A model generated the notes under the pieces. The model saw only the letters and a list, made by a program, of their open reading frames with translations, was not told where the DNA came from and did not search any database. From Flavobacterium sp. (GTDB taxonomy: Bacteria > Bacteroidota > Bacteroidia > Flavobacteriales > Flavobacteriaceae): a stretch of DNA of 33,475 nt. The position numbers and the translations under genes were made by a program. Positions 17,818 through 26,492 of this stretch are shown here, one piece after another; position 1 is the stretch's first letter, and the number at the start of each line of letters is the position of its first letter. Where the stretch lies: positions 1 to 33,475 of the forward strand of contig NZ_JAIXRZ010000018.1 in NCBI RefSeq assembly GCF_027484945.1. Reading direction: 5' to 3'.

Positions 17818-20215
17818 AGTTTAATTTTTTATATAATTGAGGTTTTGCCTCATGCATGATTTCATACACTTTTTCAAAAATATCTTCAACAGAGGGTTTT
17901 GAAAAATAGTCACCATCGGTTCCATAAGCTGGTCGGTGTGCTTTAGCTGTTAATGTTTGAGGAGCACTATCCAAATAAGCATATCCTTTTTGGACTTCGA
18001 GAATTTGTTGCAAGAGATACGCACTAGCTCCACCCGGAACATCTTCATCGACAATAAGCAAACGGTTCGTTTTGGCTAAACTTTTTACAATATCGTGATT
18101 AAGATCAAAGGGTAATAACGATTGGATATCAATAATTTCACAAGTAATACCCACAGTTTCCAACTCATTAGCCGCTTGCGCTACTAAACGCAAAGTTGAA
18201 CCATAAGAAACCAAGGTGATATCGTTACCCACTTTTAATGTTTCAACGACACCCAAAGCCGTTTTGAATTCGCCTAAATTGGTGGGCATTTTTTCTTTTA
18301 AACGGTATCCATTCAAGCATTCTACAATTAAAGCAGGTTCGTCTTTTTCCATTAATAGATTATAAAATCCAGCTGCCTTGGTCATGTTGCGGGGCACCAA
18401 AACATGAATGCCACGCACTGCATTGATAATCATACCCATAGGAGATCCTGAATGCCAAATTCCTTCAAGGCGATGTCCGCGGGTTCGGATGATTAAAGGG
18501 GCTTTTTGCCTTCCTTTAGTTCGGTATTGTACAGTTGCCAAATCATCACTCATGATTTGAATAGCATACAATAAATAATCCAAATATTGAATTTCGGCGA
18601 TAGGACGTAATCCGCGCATTGCCATACCAATCCCTTGACCGAGAATAGTCGCTTCGCGAATCCCAACATCGGCTACGCGCAATTCGCCATATTTTTGTTG
18701 CATTCCTTCTAGACCTTGATTAACATCACCAATTGTTCCAGAATCTTCTCCAAAAATCAAGGCTTCAGGATATTTGGTAAATAAGGCATCAAAGTTGTCC
18801 CGTAAAACCAATCGCGCATCGACTTCTTCTACATCTGGTTCATAAATAGCAGGTACTTCACAACCGGAAAATACGTTTTCGTCAGATTCAGAAAATAGGT
18901 GCGAACTGTATTTGGGCTGTATGGTATTAGTATAGGCAGCTATCCATTCATTTAAAATTATTTGCCCACTTTCTCCGATAAGTAAACGAACCGTTTTTCG
19001 AGCAGTAGTGATGATGTCTTTGCGAATCGGTTCTTTAATACCGGCCAAATTTTCGGCTGCTTTTTCGATAAAAACGCGATTAGCACTAGTTGTAGCAATA
19101 CTTTGTAACAATGCAACTAGTTCTTTTTGTTCTGATTTTATCGGATTGATAAAGGCATTCCAAGCGGCTTTTTTACCTTCTAATACTTCTTTTCTAGAGG
19201 TTTCATCAATTTGGTCAATAGCCTCTGCTGAGGCTAATTGAGAATCAATGATCCATTGACGCATTTGGGACAAACAGTCAAATTCAGTCTCCCAAGCTAG
19301 TCGTTCAGCATTTTTATAACGCTCATGACTTCCTGATGTGGAATGACCTTGCGGTTGTGTTAACTCTTGAATATGAATTAAAACGGGGACATGTTCGGTG
19401 CGCGCAATTTCAGCAGCTTTCTGATAAGTTTCAATTAATCCTGGATAATCCCATCCTTTTACGGTAAATAGCTCATAACCATTTCCATCTTTTTCCCGTT
19501 GAAATCCTTTTAAAATTTCGGAAATACTTTCTTTAGTGGTTTGGTGTTTGGCGTGAACAGAAATCCCATATTCGTCATCCCAAATACTCATGACCAAAGG
19601 AACTTGTAAAACTCCAGCAGCGTTAATCGTTTCAAAAAACAAACCTTCCGATGTTGAAGCATTTCCAATCGTTCCCCAAGCAACTTCATTTCCATTAATT
19701 GAAAATTTATCCTGTTGTATGCCCGAAACATTTCGGTAGATTTTTGATGCTTGAGCCAAGCCCAACAAACGAGGCATTTGACCTGCAGTTGGCGAAATAT
19801 CAGCACTAGAGTTCTTTTGTTGTGTCAAATTTTTCCATTGACCTTTTTCATCCAAGGAATGGGTAGCAAAATGTCCACCCATTTGTCGACCTGCACTCAT
19901 GGGGTCAAAATCCAAATCGGTATGGCCATACAAACCTGCAAAAAATTGCTCAATAGAAAGCGCTCCGATTGCCATCATAAAGGTTTGATCGCGATAATAA
20001 CCTGAGCGAAAATCACCATTTTGAAATGCTTTTGCTAATGCTAGCTGGGGTACTTCTTTTCCATCTCCAAAAATCCCAAACTTTGCTTTACCGGTTAAGA
20101 CTTCTTTACGGCCTAAAAGACTACATTCACGACTAATACGTGCAATTTTGTAATCATTTAAAACCGCATCTTTAAAATCTTCAAAAGTAATTTCAGGGTT
20201 GTTTTGTGTTGTCAT
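17816..20215 (-). CDS. Fused E1 alpha/beta 2-oxoacid dehydrogenase component
   Basis: This 799-aa protein joins the thiamine-diphosphate-dependent E1 alpha and E1 beta parts in one chain, as in many Bacteroidota. It should decarboxylate a 2-oxoacid, probably a branched-chain one, and pass the acyl group to a lipoyl E2. The alpha half (to about 400) has FGDGKEVPQLALAKAF, a gly-rich TSEGLFFETINAAGVLQVPL block and HSTSGSHERYK. The beta half (from about 455) has GEDSGTIGDVNQGL, VGIREATILGQGIGMAMRGL and PAYGTDGDYFSKP. Oddity: the metal motif GDG-x26-N reads GNA (184-186) with D213 in WDDEYG, so the ligand side chains look swapped. No E2 or E3 gene is adjacent; substrate remains inferred. Confidence 0.88.
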   Translation of the reverse strand: MTTQNNPEITFEDFKDAVLNDYKIARISRECSLLGRKEVLTGKAKFGIFGDGKEVPQLALAKAFQNGDFRSGYYRDQTFMMAIGALSIEQFFAGLYGHTDLDFDPMSAGRQMGGHFATHSLDEKGQWKNLTQQKNSSADISPTAGQMPRLLGLAQASKIYRNVSGIQQDKFSINGNEVAWGTIGNASTSEGLFFETINAAGVLQVPLVMSIWDDEYGISVHAKHQTTKESISEILKGFQREKDGNGYELFTVKGWDYPGLIETYQKAAEIARTEHVPVLIHIQELTQPQGHSTSGSHERYKNAERLAWETEFDCLSQMRQWIIDSQLASAEAIDQIDETSRKEVLEGKKAAWNAFINPIKSEQKELVALLQSIATTSANRVFIEKAAENLAGIKEPIRKDIITTARKTVRLLIGESGQIILNEWIAAYTNTIQPKYSSHLFSESDENVFSGCEVPAIYEPDVEEVDARLVLRDNFDALFTKYPEALIFGEDSGTIGDVNQGLEGMQQKYGELRVADVGIREATILGQGIGMAMRGLRPIAEIQYLDYLLYAIQIMSDDLATVQYRTKGRQKAPLIIRTRGHRLEGIWHSGSPMGMIINAVRGIHVLVPRNMTKAAGFYNLLMEKDEPALIVECLNGYRLKEKMPTNLGEFKTALGVVETLKVGNDITLVSYGSTLRLVAQAANELETVGITCEIIDIQSLLPFDLNHDIVKSLAKTNRLLIVDEDVPGGASAYLLQQILEVQKGYAYLDSAPQTLTAKAHRPAYGTDGDYFSKPSVEDIFEKVYEIMHEAKPQLYKKLN

Positions 20216-20242
20216 ACGACTAATTCAATTCAGTGATCGAAA

Positions 20243-20250
20243 CAAATTTA
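20243..20250 (-). promoter_or_regulatory. -7 box of the E1 gene
   Basis: TAAATTTG on the minus strand matches TAnnTTTG, 27 nt before the ATG at 20215. No good -33 box seen. Confidence 0.4.
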
Positions 20251-20316
20251 GATAAAAACCCAATAGGTTGTAATGTCTGGGGCTAATTATTTTTTTAAAC
20301 TATTTCTAAATATGAG

Positions 20317-20340
20317 TCCGATATACCGCGTATGATTCGG
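20317..20340. repeat. Imperfect dyad upstream of the E1 gene
   Basis: The segment CCGATATAC-CGC-GTATGATTCGG is an imperfect inverted repeat about 100 nt upstream of the E1 start and 55 nt past the stop of the barrel gene. No T run follows on either strand, so an operator is more likely than a terminator, but this is weak. Confidence 0.3.
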
Positions 20341-20394
20341 TTATGTTTAAAGATATAGTTAAATATGTGAGATTTATTGATAAAATACCGTTGT

Positions 20395-23199
20395 TTAAAA
20401 CCATTTTCTTGTAAATAGCCCTACAAGCGATCGGGGGTTTAATGTCACAACAAAACGAATTTTTTCAGCATAATTGGGTTGGCCAACATCCCATCCATTT
20501 GATGAAAAAACAGGGAAATACAATTCAAAGTAATCGGTAACTAAGTTCAATCGAATACCCGAATCCATTTTAAGACTTGCATCCGCGTTTTTATTCTTCA
20601 TAACTCCTAAATCGGCATAGGCTTCAATCCAATTCCAAATACTTCCGCTAATATTGGTTGCCATTAACCATTGATTGGCCAATTGATTCGTAAATCGACT
20701 TTTAAAACCGCCTTCGGCCGTAATGAATTGTTGCCGAAAAACGCCATTACTTTCCGATCGGCCAAGAAAAGAATAATCAAATAAATAATCTGTAGGTCGT
20801 TCCAAAGCAAAACTAAAATAGTCTTTGGTGTCGTTATTACGCAAAAATACCCCACCATAAAAGCGAATGTTCAGTTGCCGGTTATTTTGAAATAATTGCC
20901 GGTAAACCACTTCGCCCGATGTTTTCAAAAATTGCGAAGCCAATTGCAGGTCGGTACTGTAGGTAAATGTTTTTGTAATGGTTGTTTTTGCATCGGTAAA
21001 GCGCAAATCCAATACCGAATAATGATTCTCTCCGGTTGTTTTTACATAGGAACTCGGTTCTCGATTAACATAAACATTGCGGATGTTGATCAACTGTAAA
21101 TGATTTTTCCGTAATTCTTTTTCCCGAATACGCAATTGAACAAAAGGTGTTAATTTTTCATAAGTAGCATCGGGAGCATAGCGGAAGTGACTTCCACCGA
21201 TTCCGTAGCGTATTGAAAATAAATTAGAATGGCGTAAATATTGATTGAACGTGATATTGAAACTGCCCGAAAGCGAAGTTGATGTGGTCGAAAACGAGGG
21301 AATAAGATCAAAAGTGATTGGTTTGTCTAATACTGTGCGGTTGTTTAAACTCATTCCTAATATAACCCCATCATAAAAATTAAATCCAATCGTTGGGATA
21401 TACATGATTTGATTATAATTGGGATCTTCCAAATCTTTTAAAAAACGAAATTTCAAAGGTCGGTTTGATATGAAAAAAGGCTTTAAAGATTTCCAATTGT
21501 TTCGTTGGTTAAACTCAGGGACAATATTTTGATAATTTAATACAATTTTATCTGCTTCTTTTCTTTCAAAGGTATAGCTACTATCATTGGTACTGGGGTA
21601 GATCCATTTTTTGAAAACCACTTCTTTTTTCTTAATTCCAAAAACAGGTATCGGAACAAAAGTATTCGTGCGGTTTTTTAATTTAAATGAAATACTGTCT
21701 TTTGTTCGTGTAACTTTTGAAAACTTGTAATCAATGATTTCTCGGGAGTTAATAATAGTGTTAAAAAACCAATCCAAGTTTTGGGCACTGTTTTTTTGTA
21801 ATATACGATGGAAATCTAGAGTAGAAACATTATGTTGTTGCGCTAATGCAATAAATTCCAATATGGATTGATCTAAAATTTCTTGTCCCAAATACTCCGC
21901 TAAATAACGAAAACTAAGACCGGCTCGGTATTTGGAAGCGATTTTCTCGTTAAACTTCAATAATTTGTCTTTGGATTCACCCAAGGGCTGATCTAAATTT
22001 TTTCGGGCCATCAGCATATAGAAATAGCTGTATTGTTCGTTAAAATCTAAAGACAATAATCGATAGCCTTTTATAATTTTTATTCTCCCCAACGAACCCA
22101 TCATTTTGTATTTGGGGTAATGTTCGTCTATGTAATGCATCATTACATAAATTTGAATCGCATCAAAGAGCCAATTGTCTTTGCGCGGATCTAAGCGTAA
22201 CGTCCCTTTTAAACGGTTGTGTACATAAGTTTTTAAAAATTTCAATTCATATACAAAATCATCGGGAAATGGCCGAATAAAATTGGGCAACTGATTCAAA
22301 CCATAAAATGGATTTAGGTCATAATCACTTTGGGCTATCGTAAATTTTGGAATTCCTGAAGTACCCAAATTCTTATCGACAAATGCGCGAATTTTATCAA
22401 CGATTAGTGCCTTATGTAAATCATTGATTCGGCGTTCATTTAAATTGGAAATAAGTTCAATATCTTGATTTTTAAAACCCAAAAACGTATTGTTTTTGAC
22501 CAAATGTAAGCGAACGTTCAGCCGGTTTTTGCCTTCAAATTGATATTCGGTTTCTGTATAGCCTATTTGCTCCAAGTCGCTTATTGCATAGTAACCGTTT
22601 GGTCTGACGGTCAAGCGCACCTGCATGGGTGCATTGGCCGCATCGTCAATATTTAAATTGCTATACACTACAAATTTACCATCAATTTGTCGGGCAGGAC
22701 TCAACATCCATTGGTTTAAATTCAGTTCACTTTCTCCAGAATAACCATACCCTGTAAAAGTGGCATCGGGAAGTTTTAAAGAGTAGGTAAGGGTTAAATG
22801 AATTGCACTCCCGGCTTGTAAGGGTTGCGGGAGATTAATTTTTATAATATCGGGATGATCTACAAGACGGTTCCAATCTAATAATGACTTTTGATCATCA
22901 ATGATTGTTAATCCGTTGGTCGAACCTCGTTGACGTTCACTTGCGACATGAAAACTACGGATAAATTCATCTGCAAAGCGCTCAGCTAGTGGGGTATTTC
23001 TGGCGGAATACGCATGATTCCAATCATTAAGAATAATATGATCAAGCGCATGTTCGGTTGTATTGACAAAAACAAGTTCTTGATAGACTTTTAAAGTTAG
23101 TTTTTCGGGCAAATAGTCTACCGTAAGTTCGGTTGTATGTTGCCCTATCATTCCGATGGAATACAACCAAAAACCAATAATAATGCCTATTTTTTTCAA
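20395..23199 (-). CDS. Inactive M1-peptidase-like domain fused to an outer-membrane beta-barrel
   Basis: The 934-aa product has a signal peptide (about 1-19, ending MIGQ), an M1-aminopeptidase-like N-terminal beta domain (20-240), a helical peptidase-like core (about 255-490) and, from about 590, alternating amphipathic strands that end in an aromatic residue (TRKWF), as outer-membrane barrels do. In the core the zinc motif is gone: where HEXXH is expected the sequence reads LKTYVHNRL (322-330), and the usual WLxEG reads NWLFDAIQIY (342-351), so neither glutamate is kept. The start is TTG at 23199, overlapping the SGNH gene stop by 4 nt (TTGA); the next Met (17) would lose the signal peptide. 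Third gene of a coupled operon with MBOAT and SGNH. Function unknown. Confidence 0.8.
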   Translation of the reverse strand: MKKIGIIIGFWLYSIGMIGQHTTELTVDYLPEKLTLKVYQELVFVNTTEHALDHIILNDWNHAYSARNTPLAERFADEFIRSFHVASERQRGSTNGLTIIDDQKSLLDWNRLVDHPDIIKINLPQPLQAGSAIHLTLTYSLKLPDATFTGYGYSGESELNLNQWMLSPARQIDGKFVVYSNLNIDDAANAPMQVRLTVRPNGYYAISDLEQIGYTETEYQFEGKNRLNVRLHLVKNNTFLGFKNQDIELISNLNERRINDLHKALIVDKIRAFVDKNLGTSGIPKFTIAQSDYDLNPFYGLNQLPNFIRPFPDDFVYELKFLKTYVHNRLKGTLRLDPRKDNWLFDAIQIYVMMHYIDEHYPKYKMMGSLGRIKIIKGYRLLSLDFNEQYSYFYMLMARKNLDQPLGESKDKLLKFNEKIASKYRAGLSFRYLAEYLGQEILDQSILEFIALAQQHNVSTLDFHRILQKNSAQNLDWFFNTIINSREIIDYKFSKVTRTKDSISFKLKNRTNTFVPIPVFGIKKKEVVFKKWIYPSTNDSSYTFERKEADKIVLNYQNIVPEFNQRNNWKSLKPFFISNRPLKFRFLKDLEDPNYNQIMYIPTIGFNFYDGVILGMSLNNRTVLDKPITFDLIPSFSTTSTSLSGSFNITFNQYLRHSNLFSIRYGIGGSHFRYAPDATYEKLTPFVQLRIREKELRKNHLQLINIRNVYVNREPSSYVKTTGENHYSVLDLRFTDAKTTITKTFTYSTDLQLASQFLKTSGEVVYRQLFQNNRQLNIRFYGGVFLRNNDTKDYFSFALERPTDYLFDYSFLGRSESNGVFRQQFITAEGGFKSRFTNQLANQWLMATNISGSIWNWIEAYADLGVMKNKNADASLKMDSGIRLNLVTDYFELYFPVFSSNGWDVGQPNYAEKIRFVVTLNPRSLVGLFTRKWF

Positions 23200-24089
23200 G
23201 ATTTTATTTGGGGTTTAAAAAGGCTATCCAAAACCACTTTTGTGAATTGATAAGCCCCGTCTTTGTTCATGTGACCGCAAGTAGAAAAATACTTGTCCTC
23301 GGTTACAGCATTTTCAAAGTTAAGAATTTCGGGGTAAACCTTTTTAATCTGGTCAAAATATTCTCGATTGATTGTTTGTGAACAAATTGGGGTTGTCATC
23401 GCAATCAAACGAATCCCGTGTTTGGAACATAACTGCTTAATTTTTTCATAGGCAATATTCCGTTTAGGGCTGTATTTACGCAGGTCTGCTGGCACTAATG
23501 GATGTTGATTGGTTAGCAAGGGATAAAAACCATCATGAAACAATTGATTGGTGGGTTCATGGGTAAGTGTTTTATACATTTCACGAAATCCAGTACGCGC
23601 ATCATAATGCATGTAGCGGTAAAATGGAATGTACACTAAATAGGGGTATTCATTGATGTTTTGGTAATAATTCCGTATCGTTTTGGATTGATGCAAATAG
23701 GGCATAAATAAAGACCGAATAGCTTCAGAATGATCATTAGTGTTGATGTTTAAATCAACCTGCAAAATCAACGTTTTGATTTGGTAATTTCGCTCAATCA
23801 TGAGTTCAAGCATTAAAGCCGATTCCTCGAGCCGTGAGCGGGTGATGCCAAAATTGAACGATTTTAGTCCTGCTTTTGTAAATACTTCTGGAACAAAATG
23901 GTTGTTAACCCTTGAAGAACCTAAAAAAACGACATCGTATGACTTGTTTTTGGATTCGTATAAGTAGCTAATTTTGTTGCGCTTTATAGTGCTTTGCGTG
24001 TACACCGTTGTATAAAGCAAATCCAAGCCAACAAGAGTGATATAGGCCAGTCCGACTATTTTTAACAAAAAGAAAGCAAATTTTTTCAT
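23196..24089 (-). CDS. SGNH-hydrolase-like membrane-anchored protein
   Basis: The 297-aa protein has one N-terminal membrane helix (about 5-28) and a soluble domain that should face the periplasm. The domain resembles SGNH esterases/acyltransferases of the AlgJ/AlgX/DltD kind: block I VVFLGSSRVNNHF with candidate nucleophile S58/S59, block II-like FNFGITRSR, and the end motif CGHMNKDGA with H273. The aspartate usually three residues before that His appears as T270, so a Ser-His dyad is possible. It overlaps the MBOAT stop by 1 nt (TAATG) and the barrel gene start by 4 nt. The likely role is to receive an acyl group from the MBOAT partner and place it on an envelope substrate. Confidence 0.75.
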   Translation of the reverse strand: MKKFAFFLLKIVGLAYITLVGLDLLYTTVYTQSTIKRNKISYLYESKNKSYDVVFLGSSRVNNHFVPEVFTKAGLKSFNFGITRSRLEESALMLELMIERNYQIKTLILQVDLNINTNDHSEAIRSLFMPYLHQSKTIRNYYQNINEYPYLVYIPFYRYMHYDARTGFREMYKTLTHEPTNQLFHDGFYPLLTNQHPLVPADLRKYSPKRNIAYEKIKQLCSKHGIRLIAMTTPICSQTINREYFDQIKKVYPEILNFENAVTEDKYFSTCGHMNKDGAYQFTKVVLDSLFKPQIKS

Positions 24090-25522
24090 TAAAACTGAAA
24101 ATAAATAAAGTTTTTATAATCGGAATATACACCCAAGGCAAATAAAGCCGCTAAACAAACTGTTAATTTTGCCCAACTCCACCGACCGGACAGGGGCTCT
24201 ACGCGGTAGCGATGCACCCATTCAAAGGCAATAAATCCCAGCAACAACCAAATTAACTCATAATTATAGCGCTCTATAGTAAAGTATTGCTCTTGAAATT
24301 TTCCGTTGGTAACCATTCGTTGGATATAAGCAATAGCTTTAGTTAGGTTTTCGGCCCGGAAAAAGATCCAAGCAAAACAAGTCAGCGCAAACGTAATTAC
24401 GATGCTGAATAATGTTCGCACAGCTTCCCAATTGGGTTTTAATTCAATTGCGTCTATATTTTTACGGTTTCGGTTGAAAATCAATAAGGGTAAAAAATAA
24501 AGGGCATTAATTAGTCCCCAAATTACAAAGGTCCAATTTGCGCCATGCCAAAATCCGCTAACCAAAAAAATCAAGAAAGTATTGCGAATGCGCATCCCTT
24601 TGCCACCTGAATTTCCGCCCAAAGGAATATATAAATAATCCCGAAACCAAGAAGAAAGCGAGATGTGCCAACGACGCCAAAATTCGGCTATATCACGAGA
24701 GAAATAGGGGTAATTAAAGTTTTTCAACAAATCAATCCCAAAGAGTTTAGAGGTCCCAAGCGCGATATCCGAATAGCCTGAGAAATCACCATAAATCTGA
24801 AAAGCAAAATAAACGGCCCCTAAACCGAGCGATAATGAGTTCATAGAACCTGCATGATTGAAAATTTCATTGGCATAATTGGCGCACGAGTCGGCAATTA
24901 CAATTTTTTTTACCAATCCCCAAATAATCTGGTAAACCCCTTCTTTGGCTTTTTCAAAGTTAAAATTGCGTTTCGTTTTTAATTGGGGGAGGAGGTGTGT
25001 TGCGCGTTCTATTGGCCCTGCTACGAGCAAAGGGAAATAACTCACAAACAGCGAATAATCAACAAAATTTCGTTCGGCTTTGATCCGTCCATAGTATATA
25101 TCGATACTGTATGAAAGACCGTGAAAGGTATAAAACGAAATTCCAACAGGTAAGATTACATCAAGAATATAGGGATGCACTTGAAATCCGAAACCACCCA
25201 ATAAAGCAGCAAAGGAAGTGGCAAAAAAATTATAGTATTTAAATATCCCCAAAAAACCTACGTTGATTCCAACACACAACCAAAGCCAACGCAGTTTTCC
25301 TCTGCGGCTATTTTGTTTTTCTATATAAAGTGCACAAACGTAATCGAGAAGCGTAGAAAAGATCAGTAAAAATAAAAATTTCCAGTCCCAACAGGCATAA
25401 AAGTAATAACTCGCTAAAATCAAAAGCAGGTTTTGCCCACTGCGGCGTTTTCCACCAATTACCCAATAAAAGATAAAAACTATGGGTAAAAAAACAGCAA
25501 AATGAAACGAGTTGAAATACAT
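24089..25522 (-). CDS. MBOAT family O-acyltransferase (AlgI/DltB type)
   Basis: This 477-aa polytopic membrane protein is of the AlgI/DltB branch of membrane-bound O-acyltransferases, which bring acyl groups across the inner membrane for attachment to exported polymers. Conserved parts are VLPVGISFYTFHGLSYSID, GPIERATHLLPQL, FQIYGDFSGYSDIALG and EFWRRWHISLSSWFRDYLY with H286, followed by the catalytic H326 in SGFWHGANW. Roughly ten hydrophobic segments are visible. It leads an operon with the SGNH protein and the barrel protein. No polysaccharide synthase is nearby, so the acyl acceptor is unknown; alginate and teichoic acid are unlikely in this lineage. Confidence 0.93.
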   Translation of the reverse strand: MYFNSFHFAVFLPIVFIFYWVIGGKRRSGQNLLLILASYYFYACWDWKFLFLLIFSTLLDYVCALYIEKQNSRRGKLRWLWLCVGINVGFLGIFKYYNFFATSFAALLGGFGFQVHPYILDVILPVGISFYTFHGLSYSIDIYYGRIKAERNFVDYSLFVSYFPLLVAGPIERATHLLPQLKTKRNFNFEKAKEGVYQIIWGLVKKIVIADSCANYANEIFNHAGSMNSLSLGLGAVYFAFQIYGDFSGYSDIALGTSKLFGIDLLKNFNYPYFSRDIAEFWRRWHISLSSWFRDYLYIPLGGNSGGKGMRIRNTFLIFLVSGFWHGANWTFVIWGLINALYFLPLLIFNRNRKNIDAIELKPNWEAVRTLFSIVITFALTCFAWIFFRAENLTKAIAYIQRMVTNGKFQEQYFTIERYNYELIWLLLGFIAFEWVHRYRVEPLSGRWSWAKLTVCLAALFALGVYSDYKNFIYFQF

Positions 25523-25532
25523 TTTTTTTCTT

Positions 25533-25594
25533 TAGTGACTAGTGATTTGTGATTAGTGACTAGTGATTAGTGACTAGTGACTAGAATTAGTGAT
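25533..25594. repeat. Heptamer repeat TAGTGAY before the MBOAT gene
   Basis: Nine near-tandem units: TAGTGAC 25533, TAGTGAT 25540, TTGTGAT 25547, TAGTGAC 25554, TAGTGAT 25561, TAGTGAC 25568, TAGTGAC 25575, the shortened TAGAAT 25582 and TAGTGAT 25588. The array stops 10 nt from the MBOAT ATG and so lies in its leader or promoter. It continues into a related degenerate tract to about 25640. Confidence 0.85.
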
Positions 25595-25645
25595 TCTTGT
25601 GAACACTGTCCACTGATAGCTAATTGCTAAAAGCCGAATGCTCAA
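25595..25645. repeat. Degenerate repeat tract following the heptamers
   Basis: The segment holds GATAGCTAATTGC (25615-25627) and the related AAAAGCCGAATGC. The 13-mer occurs identically at 4138-4150, between smpB and the GNAT gene. It appears to be a dispersed low-complexity repeat rather than coding DNA. Confidence 0.45.
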
Positions 25646-25689
25646 ACTGCGCGCAAAAGTACGTTATTTGTTTAATTTGTCAAGACTAT

Positions 25690-25719
25690 AAAAAAAATCC
25701 AACAGCTGGGCTATTGGAT
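25690..25719 (-). terminator. Intrinsic terminator of the LOG gene
   Basis: On the minus strand ATCCAATAGC (25719-25710) pairs with GCTGTTGGAT (25706-25697) through a 3-nt loop, ten pairs with one wobble, followed by a run of T. It is 20 nt past the LOG stop codon. Confidence 0.88.
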
Positions 25720-25738
25720 CAATTTGGAATCTACTTGT

Positions 25739-26464
25739 TTAGAAGTTCGGACTTAAATTGTATTTTTTATAGAAGTTATTTAAGGCTTCAACTACTTCGT
25801 CTTCGGTATCCACTACTTTGATTAAGTTCATATCTTCTGGATTGGCATTGTGGTATTTTTCTATAATTACCGATTTAATCCATTCAAGAAGTCCGCTCCA
25901 AAATTCAGAACCAACCAAGATAATTGGGAATTTGCCAATTTTTTTGGTTTGGATTAAAGTAATGGCTTCAAATAATTCATCCAATGTTCCAAAACCACCA
26001 GGCATAACAACAAAGCCTTGGGAATACTTCACAAACATTACTTTGCGTACAAAGAAATAGTCGAAATTTAAATTTTTATCCTTATCGATATATGGGTTAA
26101 AATGTTGTTCAAAGGGTAATTCAATATTTAATCCTACCGATGTTCCTCCTCCTCGGTGTGCTCCTTTATTTCCAGCCTCCATTATTCCTGGCCCTCCGCC
26201 TGTAATTACGCCATAACCCGCTTTGCTAATTTTGTATGCGATCCGTTCGGCTAATGCATAATACGGATGATCGGGTTTTGTTCGTGCCGATCCAAAAATG
26301 GAGACACATGGACCAATACGGGCCATAGTCTCATAGCCATTAACAAATTCTGACATGATTTTGAAAATCGCCCATGAGTCGTTTGTGCGAATTTCATTCC
26401 AGGTTTTTTGCTTCATTTTGTCCTGGATTTTCTCCTCTTCATTTTTATAATCATCAAATGCCAT
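25739..26464 (-). CDS. LOG family nucleotide 5'-monophosphate phosphoribohydrolase
   Basis: The 241-aa cytoplasmic protein belongs to the LOG (Lonely Guy) family, a Rossmann-like fold that releases a base from nucleoside 5'-monophosphates; some members make cytokinins and others act in purine salvage. The signature PGGFGTLDELFEAIT (PGGxGTxxE) and the preceding GVITGGGPGIMEAGNKGA are both present, as is the first strand VSIFGSARTKPDHPYY. An N-terminal extension of about 50 charged residues precedes the core, as in the larger bacterial form. It stands alone, with its own terminator and a GC-rich palindromic repeat upstream. Confidence 0.92.
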   Translation of the reverse strand: MAFDDYKNEEEKIQDKMKQKTWNEIRTNDSWAIFKIMSEFVNGYETMARIGPCVSIFGSARTKPDHPYYALAERIAYKISKAGYGVITGGGPGIMEAGNKGAHRGGGTSVGLNIELPFEQHFNPYIDKDKNLNFDYFFVRKVMFVKYSQGFVVMPGGFGTLDELFEAITLIQTKKIGKFPIILVGSEFWSGLLEWIKSVIIEKYHNANPEDMNLIKVVDTEDEVVEALNNFYKKYNLSPNF

Positions 26465-26492
26465 AATTCAAAAGATATTAGTGTTATTTTTT

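Noticed and set aside
20216..20394. tRNA or small RNA in the gap before the E1 gene
   Set aside because: No cloverleaf or T-loop sequence; only a -7 box and a weak dyad were found.
24089..25522. MBOAT and SGNH genes as part of an alginate or D-alanylation locus
   Set aside because: No alg or dlt synthase, carrier protein or ligase genes are present, and teichoic acids are not expected in a Gram-negative lineage.
25533..25594. Repeat array considered as a CRISPR
   Set aside because: Units are 7 nt, tandem and without spacers; no cas genes are nearby.
25624..25821. 65-codon plus-strand frame next to the LOG gene
   Set aside because: It runs through repeat DNA, the LOG terminator and the LOG 3' end; no coding features.
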